Assembly (NCBI GenBank): GCA_029260265.1
Contig: JAJDDO010000024.1
Coordinates: forward strand, 1,055,458 to 1,119,457
DNA: 64,000 bases
Reading direction: 5' to 3'
Origin: Phycisphaerales bacterium
GTDB lineage: Bacteria; Planctomycetota; Phycisphaerae; Phycisphaerales; UBA1924
The position numbers and the translations under genes were made by a program. Below the pieces are notes generated by a model. That model saw only the letters and a list, made by a program, of their open reading frames with translations, was not told the origin of the DNA and did not search any database. Shown piece by piece: positions 55,238 to 63,211 of the stretch (positions within the stretch are counted from its first letter, which is position 1; each line of letters begins with the position of its first letter).

Positions 55238-57208
55238 TTATTCGTCGTCGGCGGACCGTGGGAGCAAATCCGGCGCGTTGGCGAGGTTGTAGGCCAAGAC
55301 GGCCGCGTTGGTCGCGGATTGAATCAGGTATTCTTCGATCGCTTCTTCGAAGGTGTCGTTCTGGGTGTGCCAGGTATGCTGGTAGTCGGCGCGACCGACT
55401 TCATCCCAGAAGAAACCGGGCATGCCGTGCTGATTGAACGGGGCGTGGTCGGATCCTTTGTGGGTGTTGATTTTGTCACCGGTTGGGCGGATGTTGACAT
55501 TCATGTACGCCTCGTCAATCTCGGAGTAGAACTGCCCGTTGATTGGTGCGGTTGCTGCTGCGAGGTAATCGACCATAAAATCGGCAGCGGGGATCCCGCC
55601 TTCATAGTTGGTGCCGCCGTCATCGACAAAGGTCGCCGAGATCCGGTCTTGCTGATCCTGGCTGAGAGATTTCACATACCCCTTGGAACCCAAGAGCCCC
55701 TGTTCTTCGCCGCTCCAGAGCGCGAATCGGATGGTGCGTTTGGGCTTGATACCCGCAGCGGTCAGGATCCGTGCAGCCTCGATGGTGACTGCGGTGCCAG
55801 TTGCATTGTCGGTGGTGCCCAATGAGCCCGGGCCGTCCCATGAATCGATATGACCAGAGATGATGACGACTTCGTCCGGCTTCTCGGTGCCTGTGATCTC
55901 AGCGATGACATTGTAAGTCGGGATCGGGCCCTCGGTGAGTTTGTGCGGGAGATCGAACTCGACGAGGATATCAACACCCTCGTGCGCACGCGCTGAGATG
56001 TAATCGAAGTCGCTCTGGCGCACATTGATCTCGATGTCCTTGGGGTAATCGCTGGCTTTGCGGGACCGCCACTTGTTCGCTGATGTTGTCCAGACGCGTT
56101 CATCCATCGAGCTCGAGATGAACCCGTTTGGATTCTCGCTGAGGACCGCGGCCATGACCGCTTCGGGTGAATCGCCCTGGGGCGCATCCCCATCGTCGTT
56201 GGCACCCCTTGAGAAGGCAAGATTGAAGTTGTTGCCCGATGAAGAGTGCGAGATCCCTGTTGCGGAGTCGCCATCAAAGGTGAGCTCGATCTTCGATGAC
56301 CCCATCGAGTGCTTCCATTGGAAATTGATGGTGTCCCCCTCGCGGGTGAAATCAGAGATCGGGCCTTCCGAGAAACCGGTGATCGTCATCGTGCCGGTGA
56401 CCGGGGACGCCGATTCATCGAATGTCAGGGTTGCGGGGACGGGCGAGCCGTGGTAGTCGAAGGTGCCGTTCCATTCGTTGGAATCGGTTGGCGAGGTTGG
56501 CTCGGAAACAGCGGCGGCTTTGGTCTCTGTGATGTTCTCTCTGATTTCGTGGCGTTGGTCCATCCGGTTGCGCATCTGGTAACCGACCGAGCGGATGCCG
56601 CCTTTGCCGGTGTAGTTTGGATCGAGCAAGATCCAGCGATCTGCAAAGCGACCCTTGTGCGCTTCGTATTCTTCGAGTGAATCCGGGAGGCTGATGACTT
56701 GCCCGCCGAGCGGGCCATCAGTGCCTCGTGACCATGAGAGGGTTGAGAACTGCATCTGGCGGAGCTCTTTGCCCTCATCACCGGAACCATCGGGTGCGAG
56801 CAGCACCCGTCCGGTGGAATCGCCGCGATCGAACCTGGTCGCGATCACGCCCCATTGCTGGAGTTCGGATTTGTCCAGCCCCAGTTCCTCAAAGTAATCG
56901 CGTGCCCAGTTCTGAGCATTCCAGAGGTTGGTCGACCCGGTGAGTCTTGGGCCGTGGTCTGTGGTGAGCACCGCGAGGGTCTCCATGATGTGCGAGTTGT
57001 GCTTGCCCTCTTCGATGATCTGAGCGACCGCATCTTCTTCACCCATCTGGATATCGGGGACATCGACTTCTTGCCCATCAACCACGGCGAATGGTTCGAA
57101 GTCATCGGAGGCATTGAGCTCGATGCTGTAGGTGGTGCTCGCGCATCCGACGAGTGTGATGCAAGTGCCCGCGAGGGCGGCGATGGTCATGCGTGGGTAA
57201 AGGCTCAT
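55238..57208 (-). CDS. Lipoprotein zinc peptidase, M28 family, with inserted beta domain
   Basis: A lipoprotein signal ends in ITLVGC (Cys near residue 22), so the protein is membrane-anchored outside the cytoplasm. Metal ligands of the M28 fold are visible: SGHIDSWDG (His), TTDNATG (Asp), WSGEEQGLLGS (two Glu), VDDGGTNYE (Asp) and QHTWHTQND (His). Between about residues 235 and 335 there is a beta-rich insertion (NEWNGTFDYHGSPVPATLTFDE through SKIELTFDGDSATG), like the secreted lipocalin- or PA-like inserts of other peptidases. It could be an aminopeptidase or carboxypeptidase. Its terminator lies at 55176-55201. Confidence 0.85.
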   Translation of the reverse strand: MSLYPRMTIAALAGTCITLVGCASTTYSIELNASDDFEPFAVVDGQEVDVPDIQMGEEDAVAQIIEEGKHNSHIMETLAVLTTDHGPRLTGSTNLWNAQNWARDYFEELGLDKSELQQWGVIATRFDRGDSTGRVLLAPDGSGDEGKELRQMQFSTLSWSRGTDGPLGGQVISLPDSLEEYEAHKGRFADRWILLDPNYTGKGGIRSVGYQMRNRMDQRHEIRENITETKAAAVSEPTSPTDSNEWNGTFDYHGSPVPATLTFDESASPVTGTMTITGFSEGPISDFTREGDTINFQWKHSMGSSKIELTFDGDSATGISHSSSGNNFNLAFSRGANDDGDAPQGDSPEAVMAAVLSENPNGFISSSMDERVWTTSANKWRSRKASDYPKDIEINVRQSDFDYISARAHEGVDILVEFDLPHKLTEGPIPTYNVIAEITGTEKPDEVVIISGHIDSWDGPGSLGTTDNATGTAVTIEAARILTAAGIKPKRTIRFALWSGEEQGLLGSKGYVKSLSQDQQDRISATFVDDGGTNYEGGIPAADFMVDYLAAATAPINGQFYSEIDEAYMNVNIRPTGDKINTHKGSDHAPFNQHGMPGFFWDEVGRADYQHTWHTQNDTFEEAIEEYLIQSATNAAVLAYNLANAPDLLPRSADDE

Positions 57209-57336
57209 CCGATTCTCCTGAAAGTTTGATCAAGGGCTGAATGCCTTGGTGTTGGTGTACCAAGATGATGATCCCGCGTTGCGGTTGATCGATCCAAGGA
57301 TCACTCTAGGAGTCCACATCGCGGAGTTGCACCGGA

Positions 57337-58761
57337 TTATTCAAGAGGGAGCCCCTTCTTTTTCCAGAGCTTGAGCAGGGCTTTGAGTTCGATTGGTTCC
57401 CAGATTCGCCCGTTGGCTAGCTCGATGCGTAGAAGGTCATTCTTCTCATTATAGAGCGAAACCGTTGCAGGGGTGGTCTCTGTTGCTTTCGTCGTCACAC
57501 GCCAGAGCCCCGGCGATTCTTCTGGTTGCTCGACTGAGTCCCAGCGGAGGGCGACCGTGTTGGTGCTTGAGTTGTAGGCGTAGGAGGCGTACTCGCCGGG
57601 CAGGTGCTTGGATGCCAGCAGGGCAGATTGAAGGTAGGTTTGGACCTGAGAGATGTATCCCTCGCCTTCGATCAGCGGGCGGGTCACAGACGGGGGCTGA
57701 TCATTCTGCTGAAGGTAAACGGTCATGCTGGTGTTGTGGCGGGCGCCGGTGATCGAGGAGTTGACCTTGCGTTGCTCGGCATCCGCATTGGCGGAGATCG
57801 CGGGGAGTTCTTCGATGAGGGACATGCGGATGGTCCAGGCTTCATCTGCCTGATCATCGGAAGCAAAGAAGATGGCGCGGGTATCTATTCGCAGGTTCTT
57901 TTCGAGCGCCATCGCATCGAGTTGGAAGAGGTACCCAATTGTGCGATCGTCCTCTGACCATTCAGACTTTGGTTTCTCGGACATCTCGCCTTTGTATCCG
58001 GCCCATGAGCGAACTCGGCGGTACCCATGCTCGGTGGCGTCCATCTCGTCGCCGGTTGAAGCGGGGGTGTAAAGCCGTTCCCAGTGATCTGTCTTGTTGC
58101 CGGTGAGGACAGCACGATAATCTTCTATCGTGAGCGTGTCCAGGAAGGCCAGGGTCGAGAGAATCGCGGCGGTTCGGCGTGTGTTTTCGATATCGGGGTT
58201 GCCCAGATCGATGGTGCCGACGGATGTTTCGTAGATTCTTTGTGCTGTCTCAAAGTCTTTGGCGTCGGTGCGGAGTTCAAAGACGAGAAAGTTGCGAGGC
58301 TTGTTCTGGAAGATGGTGTACCCGGTCATCTTGTCTTCGCCGCCCTTGGGATCGGGCTGGCGGATGTAGAACCGTTCACCCGCCCAGAACTTGATTTTGA
58401 GCTGTGTCCGGGAGATCAACTCGCCGGTGGCACGGGTTCCGTACCCTCCGGTCAGCCGTTGAATGATGTTCTCGGCGACCATGCTGGAGGTGAGGTCGGG
58501 GTTGGTGGTTTTTTGCCCCTTTATCGTCATCAGCCCGGTATCGCCCTCGAAGGCGATGGCGGTGGTGGATTCTGAGCCATAGGACACGGTTTCTGCAACA
58601 GCCCCTTCCGGGAGGTACAGCGTGAGCCCGAGTGACTGGAGCGTGGTGGTGGTCTTGGCAAGGTTGACCGGCGAGCGGGTATCGTCTGCCGGCTGGGCGA
58701 CGAGTTGGGCGGTGCCCAAAGTAATCATGATGGCGGCAAGAAGAATGGGGTTGAGTCTCAT
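57337..58761 (-). CDS. Secreted hypothetical protein
   Basis: A signal peptide is seen (ILLAAIMITLGTAQLVAQ, cleaved near residue 22) on a 474-residue protein. The mature sequence is a mixture of strands and helices with no domain I recognise: repeated TTAIAFEGDTGLMTIKGQ-like strands, LGLTLYLPEGAV, an FFASDDQADEAWTIRMSLIEE helix and a tail with WEPIELKALLKLWKKKG. GGAGAG precedes the ATG at 58761, which decides the start. It lies upstream of, and divergent from, the S10 ribosomal operon. Confidence 0.6.
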   Translation of the reverse strand: MRLNPILLAAIMITLGTAQLVAQPADDTRSPVNLAKTTTTLQSLGLTLYLPEGAVAETVSYGSESTTAIAFEGDTGLMTIKGQKTTNPDLTSSMVAENIIQRLTGGYGTRATGELISRTQLKIKFWAGERFYIRQPDPKGGEDKMTGYTIFQNKPRNFLVFELRTDAKDFETAQRIYETSVGTIDLGNPDIENTRRTAAILSTLAFLDTLTIEDYRAVLTGNKTDHWERLYTPASTGDEMDATEHGYRRVRSWAGYKGEMSEKPKSEWSEDDRTIGYLFQLDAMALEKNLRIDTRAIFFASDDQADEAWTIRMSLIEELPAISANADAEQRKVNSSITGARHNTSMTVYLQQNDQPPSVTRPLIEGEGYISQVQTYLQSALLASKHLPGEYASYAYNSSTNTVALRWDSVEQPEESPGLWRVTTKATETTPATVSLYNEKNDLLRIELANGRIWEPIELKALLKLWKKKGLPLE

Positions 58762-59083
58762 GGGGCTCTCCGGGGGGCGAGGGTCGTTGTCTGGTTCTCT
58801 TCGGCTGATTGGGCAGAGTTGATCGAAACTGGAAGGCAGATTTGACACGAGTTCATATTTGGGGTGAATTTCTTGTATCGGAGCGGCGTGATGATTGACT
58901 CGGCTTGGGCGAAGCCTACCCTTGGGGCCCTGCTGATTGTACGGAGTTGATCCTCGGTATGGCGGCGGGCAGACCAATCGCGGTTGCGGTTGATCTGAAA
59001 CAGGTGAATGAGCGATGCGTCGGCCAAGCTGGCTTGCGATATGAACCGCCCGGATGGGCCATAGATGATCGAGGATACGCTAT
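58762..59083 (+). other. 322-base region upstream of rpsJ
   Basis: It holds no convincing gene. It contains a promoter candidate (58842-58870) for the ribosomal operon and a weak second -35-like TTGACT at 58895-58900. A TTG-started open frame (58905-59087) ends in an ATGA overlap with rpsJ but has no Shine-Dalgarno or recognisable homology. The long leader of over 200 bases could have regulatory structure, but none as clear as in the two spacers inside the operon was seen. Confidence 0.5.
58842..58870 (+). promoter_or_regulatory. Candidate promoter of the S10 operon
   Basis: A perfect -35 box TTGACA (58842-58847), a 17-base spacer and TGAATT (58865-58870, three of six matches). It would give a leader of about 205 bases before rpsJ. 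Confidence 0.4.
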
Positions 59084-59395
59084 ATGAGTACTGGAAGCAG
59101 GATTCGAATTCGGATGGAAGCGTATGACCATATTGCGCTCGACTCATCGGCTCGTGAAATTGTCGATCACGCCAAGCGAACAAATGCAAAGGTCAAGGGC
59201 CCGGTGCCATTGCCGACCCGCATCGAGCGATACACCGTTCTGCGTGGGCCGTTTGTCGATAAAAAATCTCGTGAGCAGTTTGAGATCCGCACCCATAAAC
59301 GGATTATTGACATCCATGAGCCCAATGCACGCACGGTCGAAGCGCTCAACAGGCTCGTCGTTCCAGCGGGCGTCTTTGTAAAGATCAAAGCATAA
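59084..59395 (+). CDS. rpsJ: Ribosomal protein uS10
   Basis: The 103-residue protein has [10 protein letters not shown] (normal start of S10), [38 protein letters not shown] and the end [16 protein letters not shown]10 sits in the 30S head and, with NusB, in antitermination complexes. It opens the S10 operon here, with no tuf or fusA upstream. It is separated from rplC by a 153-base structured spacer containing a terminator-like hairpin. Confidence 0.95.
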   Translation: MSTGSRIRIRMEAYDHIALDSSAREIVDHAKRTNAKVKGPVPLPTRIERYTVLRGPFVDKKSREQFEIRTHKRIIDIHEPNARTVEALNRLVVPAGVFVKIKA

Positions 59396-59402
59396 TACAG
59401 TT

Positions 59403-59440
59403 CAGGATTGCTTGAGAGAGCAGTCCTGGTTTTCTTTTTG
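59403..59440 (+). terminator. Terminator-like hairpin between rpsJ and rplC
   Basis: CAGGATTGC (59403-59411) pairs with GCAGTCCTG (59420-59428), nine pairs with one G-T, and is followed by GTTTTCTTTTTG. It starts eight bases after the rpsJ stop. It could end rpsJ-only transcripts or act as an attenuator. Confidence 0.7.
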
Positions 59441-59548
59441 TATGAACCGACTTGCCCTTGAAAAGAAGGGGTAAATCAAAAACTTCCTCTGTCAGCATCT
59501 GCTGGCACGAAGCCGAACCCGTCGGAATACGGGATGAAGGATTCGAAA
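59441..59548 (+). promoter_or_regulatory. Structured leader of rplC
   Basis: Three further stem-loops follow the terminator-like hairpin: CCCTT/AAGGG (59455-59470), GTCAGC-ATCT-GCTGGC (59491-59506, with one G-T) and CCCGT-CGGAAT-ACGGG (59518-59533), the last ending four bases before the Shine-Dalgarno AAGGA at 59537. Such a leader would suit control of the rest of the operon by a ribosomal protein. No strong promoter was found inside it. Confidence 0.5.
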
Positions 59549-60235
59549 ATGACACTTCCGAGCAAAGGCGCCCACATGCTGGGGCAGAAGATTGGGATGA
59601 CCCGCGTTTATAACGACGAGGGTGTTTCATTCCCGGTGACCATCATCAAGCTTGATCCCAACACGGTGACCCAAGTGCGGACCCCCGAGGTTGATGGATA
59701 CTCTGGCGTTCAGATTGGTGCGGGCGATCTCAAACCTCGGAACTCGACGATGCCGATGATCGGGCACGATGCCAAGGCTGGGGTTGCTCCAAGGCGGAAG
59801 CACTCCGAGTTCCGTCTTGAGGACGGGAAGCACAGCGACTATGAACTCGGACAGACCATTTCGGTTGATGTGTTCAATGATGTGAAGTTTGTCGATGTGA
59901 TCTCGATCAGCAAGGGCAAGGGCTTTATGGGTCCCATGCGTCGGTATGGCTTTAAGGGCCAGTTGGCGTCTCATGGTGTTGAGCGGAAGCATCGTTCGCC
60001 GGGTTCAATCGGTGGACACGGCAACAATGCCGGTAAAGCCGGTCGGATCAAGAAGGGCAAGCGGATGGGCGGGCATACCGGGAACACACGGAATACCATG
60101 CGGTCCTTGGATGTTGTTCGGGTGCTTGAAGATGAAAATATTCTTTTGGTGAAAGGCCCGGTTGCTGGGCACGCCACCTGTTGGGTCGAGGTTCGTCCTG
60201 CGACCAGATTGAATCGTTCGAAACAAGGAAAATAA
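59549..60235 (+). CDS. rplC: Ribosomal protein uL3
   Basis: L3 is recognised by GQKIGMTRVYNDEG, the GKGFMGPMRRYGFKG and SHGVERKHRSPGSIGG core, KKGKRMGGHTGN and NTMRSLDVV. The 228 residues are normal, with a short extension before the usual start. The ATG at 59549 is chosen because AAGGA lies seven bases upstream. The gap to rplD is 258 bases, which is unusual for this operon. Confidence 0.95.
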   Translation: MTLPSKGAHMLGQKIGMTRVYNDEGVSFPVTIIKLDPNTVTQVRTPEVDGYSGVQIGAGDLKPRNSTMPMIGHDAKAGVAPRRKHSEFRLEDGKHSDYELGQTISVDVFNDVKFVDVISISKGKGFMGPMRRYGFKGQLASHGVERKHRSPGSIGGHGNNAGKAGRIKKGKRMGGHTGNTRNTMRSLDVVRVLEDENILLVKGPVAGHATCWVEVRPATRLNRSKQGK

Positions 60236-60493
60236 TCCTTGCTGAGTTGATATTGGGGGTGGGGGTGTCAATACTCTCCACCCTGAGATCGGCAGGTCGT
60301 TGAATGACGAAACCACCGAATGGAATTTGGATATTGCCCCGAGAAATCGGGAGTCAATGCCGAGTCCAAGCCATGCGACGAACGGCCCATTAAGGGTTGG
60401 CCTGAGAAGGCGATATTCGGAGCTGGCAAGGGCGAGTGAACCGGGAGCTGGAGCTTCTGGGGATTCATGAGGCGTGCGGAAGGGTAAAGACCA
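60236..60493 (+). ncRNA. Candidate structured RNA / leader between rplC and rplD
   Basis: The 258-base gap contains GGGTGGGGG with CTCTCCACCC (about 60258-60293), TCGT-TGAATG-ACGA (60297-60310), CCCGA-GAAA-TCGGG (60338-60351) and GCCT-GAGA-AGGC (60400-60411). The last two carry GNRA tetraloops, which are enriched in folded RNAs. The sequence ends in GGAAGGG nine bases before the rplD start. A 29-codon open frame (60304-60393) lacks a ribosome-binding site. The role is unknown; an L4- or other r-protein-binding leader is the first guess. Confidence 0.5.
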
Positions 60494-61171
60494 ATGGATG
60501 TCCCCGTCTACACAATGAGCGGTTCGCAGAGCGGCACCATGCCGATCGACGAGATTGCGCTCGGTGAAATAGTCAATGCTGACCTGCTCAAGCAGGCATT
60601 CGTGATGTACCACGCGAATCGGCGTCAGGGTTCTGCAAGAACCAAGAACCGATCAATGGGCGCGTACACGCATAAGAAGCTCTACAAACAGAAGGGGTCC
60701 GGCAACGCTCGGCATGGTGACAAAAATGTCAACCTGTTCCGTGGTGGTGCGATGACCTTCAATAAGAAGCGTACTCGGGCAGACTATCACAAGTCGATGC
60801 CGATCAAGATGCGCCGCAAGGCGAATCGCAATGCTCTGCTCTCGAAGATCCTTTCTGACGAAATCCGGATCATCGACGGGCTCAAGTTTGCTGCTCCAAA
60901 GACCAAGGACTTTGTTGCGTTCCTCGATGCCATCAAGGTTGATCGTTCGGCGTTGGTCGCTCTCTCGGGTGATGCGGAGAAGAGCAAGAATGCTCGTCTT
61001 TGTGCTCGGAATATTGAGGGCGTTCAGATGTGTCGTTCGGATCAGCTCAATGCGTTTGAGATGCTCAATAACCGGTTCTTGGTGATCGACAAGTCTGAGC
61101 TTGAGGCTTGGCTGACCGGCCCGAGTTCGCAGACTGGCAAGATTGTCAAATCTGACGGGGGTGCCAAGTAA
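60494..61171 (+). CDS. rplD: Ribosomal protein uL4
   Basis: L4 is recognised by the conserved loop (RQGSARTKNRSMGAYTHKKLYKQKGSGNARHGDKNVNLFRGGAMTF pattern) and KMRRKANRNALLSKI. The 225 residues are normal. L4 lies near the exit tunnel of the 50S subunit and in E. coli is the autogenous repressor of this operon. GGAAGGG at 60478-60484 is the ribosome-binding site. Its stop overlaps the rplW start by one base (TAATG). Confidence 0.95.
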   Translation: MDVPVYTMSGSQSGTMPIDEIALGEIVNADLLKQAFVMYHANRRQGSARTKNRSMGAYTHKKLYKQKGSGNARHGDKNVNLFRGGAMTFNKKRTRADYHKSMPIKMRRKANRNALLSKILSDEIRIIDGLKFAAPKTKDFVAFLDAIKVDRSALVALSGDAEKSKNARLCARNIEGVQMCRSDQLNAFEMLNNRFLVIDKSELEAWLTGPSSQTGKIVKSDGGAK

Positions 61172-61452
61172 TGGTTCATGAACACTACATTCTTCGCAAG
61201 CCACTGCTCACTGAAAAGAGCACGGCGTTGATGGAAGATTTTAATGTCTATGCCTTCGAGGTTGACCGGCGTGCATCGAAAGATGACATCAAGGGTGCGG
61301 TCGAGAAGGCGTTTGGTGTCAAGGTGCTGAAGGTGACAACGCAGGTCCGCAAGGGCGGGGCGCGTCGTTTTAAGTACGGCAAGGTTGCGGAAAACAGCTG
61401 GAAGCGTGCAATGGTGCGTGTGGCTGAAGGGGACACCATCGAGCTCTTCTGA
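61171..61452 (+). CDS. rplW: Ribosomal protein uL23
   Basis: The 93-residue protein has LRKPLLTEKSTALMED near the start and a GVKVLKVTTQVRKGGARRFKYG core, with the KRAMVRVAEGDTIELF end. It stands at the exit of the peptide tunnel. The start overlaps the rplD stop by one base, so translation is coupled. rplB follows after 25 bases. Confidence 0.95.
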   Translation: MVHEHYILRKPLLTEKSTALMEDFNVYAFEVDRRASKDDIKGAVEKAFGVKVLKVTTQVRKGGARRFKYGKVAENSWKRAMVRVAEGDTIELF

Positions 61453-61477
61453 GTTTGGGTGAGAAAGGATTGCTGAT

Positions 61478-62335
61478 ATGGGCATTCGTGTCTACAAGCC
61501 AACCAGTGCAGGGCGTCGAAACGCGTCGGTGAACCTCCATGAGGCGATCACCAAGAAGACGCCGGAGAAGAGTCTGCTTAAGCCGCTGCCGAAAACCGGC
61601 GGGCGGAATCATCAAGGAAAGATCACTGTCCGCGGTCGTGGCGGCGGTGCCAAAAGAATGTACCGTCAGATCGACTTCAAGCGTCGGAACATCGAAGGTG
61701 TCGTTGGCAAGGTTGTTGGGATCGAGTACGATCCAAACCGCTCGTGCCACATCGCACTGATCGAGTACGCCGACGGGATGAAGCGGTACATTCTTGCTCC
61801 CAACGGGCTGACCGATGGGGACACAGTTGTGACGAACTCGACGGAGTCTGTTGAGCCAGTTACTGGCAACTGCATGGCTCTTCGGTTTATCCCAACGGGT
61901 ATGAATGTGCACAATATCGAGTTGCTTCCTGGTTCTGGTGGCAAAATTTGCCGCTCGGCGGGTACTTCTGCTCGGTTGACGAATAAAGAAGGAAAGTACG
62001 CGACATTGGTGATGCCTTCGGGCGAAACCCGTCGTGTCCTGATTGATTGCCGTGCGACGGTTGGTGTTGTGGGAAACTCTGATCACCAGAACCGTCGTTT
62101 GGGCAAGGCGGGCCTGAGTCGTCACCTCGGTCGTCGTCCGAAGACCCGTGGTGTGGCGATGAGTCATCATGCTCACCCGATGGGTGGTGGTGATGGTCGC
62201 AGTAAGGGTGGTCGTGCACCGGCAAGTAAATCTGGCACGCTGGCAAAGGGTGGCGGTACTCGCAACCGCAAGAAGCCATCGCAGGATTTGATCCTTCGTC
62301 GTCGCAAGAGCAAGCGTTACGGGCAGTTGAAATAA
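61478..62335 (+). CDS. rplB: Ribosomal protein uL2
   Basis: L2 shows the family start MGIRVYKPTSAGRR, GRNHQGKITVRGRGGGAKR-type RNA-binding region, a DPNRSCHIALIEYADG strand, AGTSARLTNKEGKYATLVMPSGETRRV and the end HPMGGGDGRSKGGRAPASKSGTLAKGGGTRNRKKPS with the conserved histidine (MSHHAHPMGGG). At 285 residues the length is normal. L2 is needed for peptidyl-transferase assembly. Confidence 0.96.
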   Translation: MGIRVYKPTSAGRRNASVNLHEAITKKTPEKSLLKPLPKTGGRNHQGKITVRGRGGGAKRMYRQIDFKRRNIEGVVGKVVGIEYDPNRSCHIALIEYADGMKRYILAPNGLTDGDTVVTNSTESVEPVTGNCMALRFIPTGMNVHNIELLPGSGGKICRSAGTSARLTNKEGKYATLVMPSGETRRVLIDCRATVGVVGNSDHQNRRLGKAGLSRHLGRRPKTRGVAMSHHAHPMGGGDGRSKGGRAPASKSGTLAKGGGTRNRKKPSQDLILRRRKSKRYGQLK

Positions 62336-62353
62336 TACTCTGGAGGTACCCCG

Positions 62354-62638
62354 ATGGGTCGCAGTTTGAAAAAAGGTCCGTATGTCGACGAGAAGCTCTA
62401 CCTCAAGGTAGAGAAGCAGCGCGAAGCGGGCACCAATAATCCGATCAAGACCTGGGCGAGAGCATGCACGATCGTGCCTGAGTTCGTCGGGTTCAAGTTC
62501 CTGATCCACAACGGGCGTTCATTCCCCGAGGTGTATGTGACGGAAGACATGGTTGGGCACAAGCTTGGGGAGTTCGCGTTGACGCGTACATTCCGTGGGC
62601 ATACGAACAAGAAGGAAGGCCTGAAGTCCGGGCGCTAA
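62354..62638 (+). CDS. rpsS: Ribosomal protein uS19
   Basis: The 94-residue protein has [20 protein letters not shown], the [48 protein letters not shown] pattern and a short basic end. It lies in the 30S head and touches the A-site tRNA region. GGAGG lies just before the ATG. The gap to rplV is 27 bases. Confidence 0.96.
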   Translation: MGRSLKKGPYVDEKLYLKVEKQREAGTNNPIKTWARACTIVPEFVGFKFLIHNGRSFPEVYVTEDMVGHKLGEFALTRTFRGHTNKKEGLKSGR

Positions 62639-62665
62639 CCCGGTCCAGTCAGGAAGGAATACACA

Positions 62666-63211
62666 GTGAAACTTCGATCTGAAGAACTGAAAAAACGAGC
62701 CGCCGAAGCCGGTGTGAGCGCTGAACAGCTCGCTGACGCGATCAAGCGTGACGGGATGAAGAGTGACAAAGCGCTCTCCGCCGTGAACAACTGGATGGGT
62801 GGTCGTGATCACCCTCGTTGTCGTCGTGCTGATATCGAAGCGCTCGGTGCCGCTGTCGGTTGTCTGCCGAAGGACATCGCCAAGTTTACCTCAGCGGTGA
62901 ATCACACTCGTGGTAGCCAGAAGAAGGCCAAGCTTGTCGCCGACCTGGTCCGCGGGAAGGATTGCCTTGATGCGACCAACATGCTTGATTTCAATACCAA
63001 GCGTGCTGCGGTAAGCTTCAAGAAGGCCATTCATGCGGCGTGTGCTGATGCCGAGCAGCTAGGTGCGGACGCGAGTTCGTTGTTCATCTCTGAGGTGAGC
63101 GTCGATCGTGGGATGCACATCAAGCGGTTCCGTCCGAAAGACCGCGGTCGGGCACACCCGATTCTTAAGAGAACATGCAATATCACCGTATCAGTGCAGG
63201 AGCGTAGCTAA
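62666..63211 (+). CDS. rplV: Ribosomal protein uL22 with N-terminal helix-turn-helix-like extension
   Basis: Residues 77-181 are ordinary L22 (TRGSQKKAKLVADLVRGKDCLDATNMLDF, KRAAVSFKKAIHAACADAEQLGAD, VDRGMHIKRFRPKDRGRAHPILKRTCNITVSV). Residues 1-75 are extra and look like an XRE-type helix-turn-helix: GVSAEQLADAIKRDG, then DKALSAVNNWMGGRDHP and RADIEALGAAVGCLPKDIAKF. The start codon is GTG (62666), with AGGAAGGA seven bases upstream, so the extension is very probably translated. E. coli L22 has 110 residues; this has 181. Its stop overlaps the rpsC start by one base. Confidence 0.9.
   Translation: MKLRSEELKKRAAEAGVSAEQLADAIKRDGMKSDKALSAVNNWMGGRDHPRCRRADIEALGAAVGCLPKDIAKFTSAVNHTRGSQKKAKLVADLVRGKDCLDATNMLDFNTKRAAVSFKKAIHAACADAEQLGADASSLFISEVSVDRGMHIKRFRPKDRGRAHPILKRTCNITVSVQERS

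Noticed and set aside
58905-59087. 60-codon TTG-started frame ending in an ATGA overlap with rpsJ
   Set aside because: It has no ribosome-binding site and no family-like sequence. The overlap alone is weak because the start is not supported.
60304-60393. 29-codon plus-strand frame inside the rplC-rplD gap
   Set aside because: It has no Shine-Dalgarno signal and runs through the CCCGA-GAAA-TCGGG hairpin; kept only as an alternative to the RNA reading.
60005-60613. Minus-strand open frame of 202 codons across the rplC-rplD gap
   Set aside because: It overlaps the ends of both rplC and rplD, has no ribosome-binding site or motif, and the gap shows RNA-type hairpins instead.
61370-62509. Minus-strand open frame of 379 codons opposite rplB and rpsS
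   Set aside because: It is composed of Thr/Arg/His runs that mirror ribosomal-protein codons; no domain.
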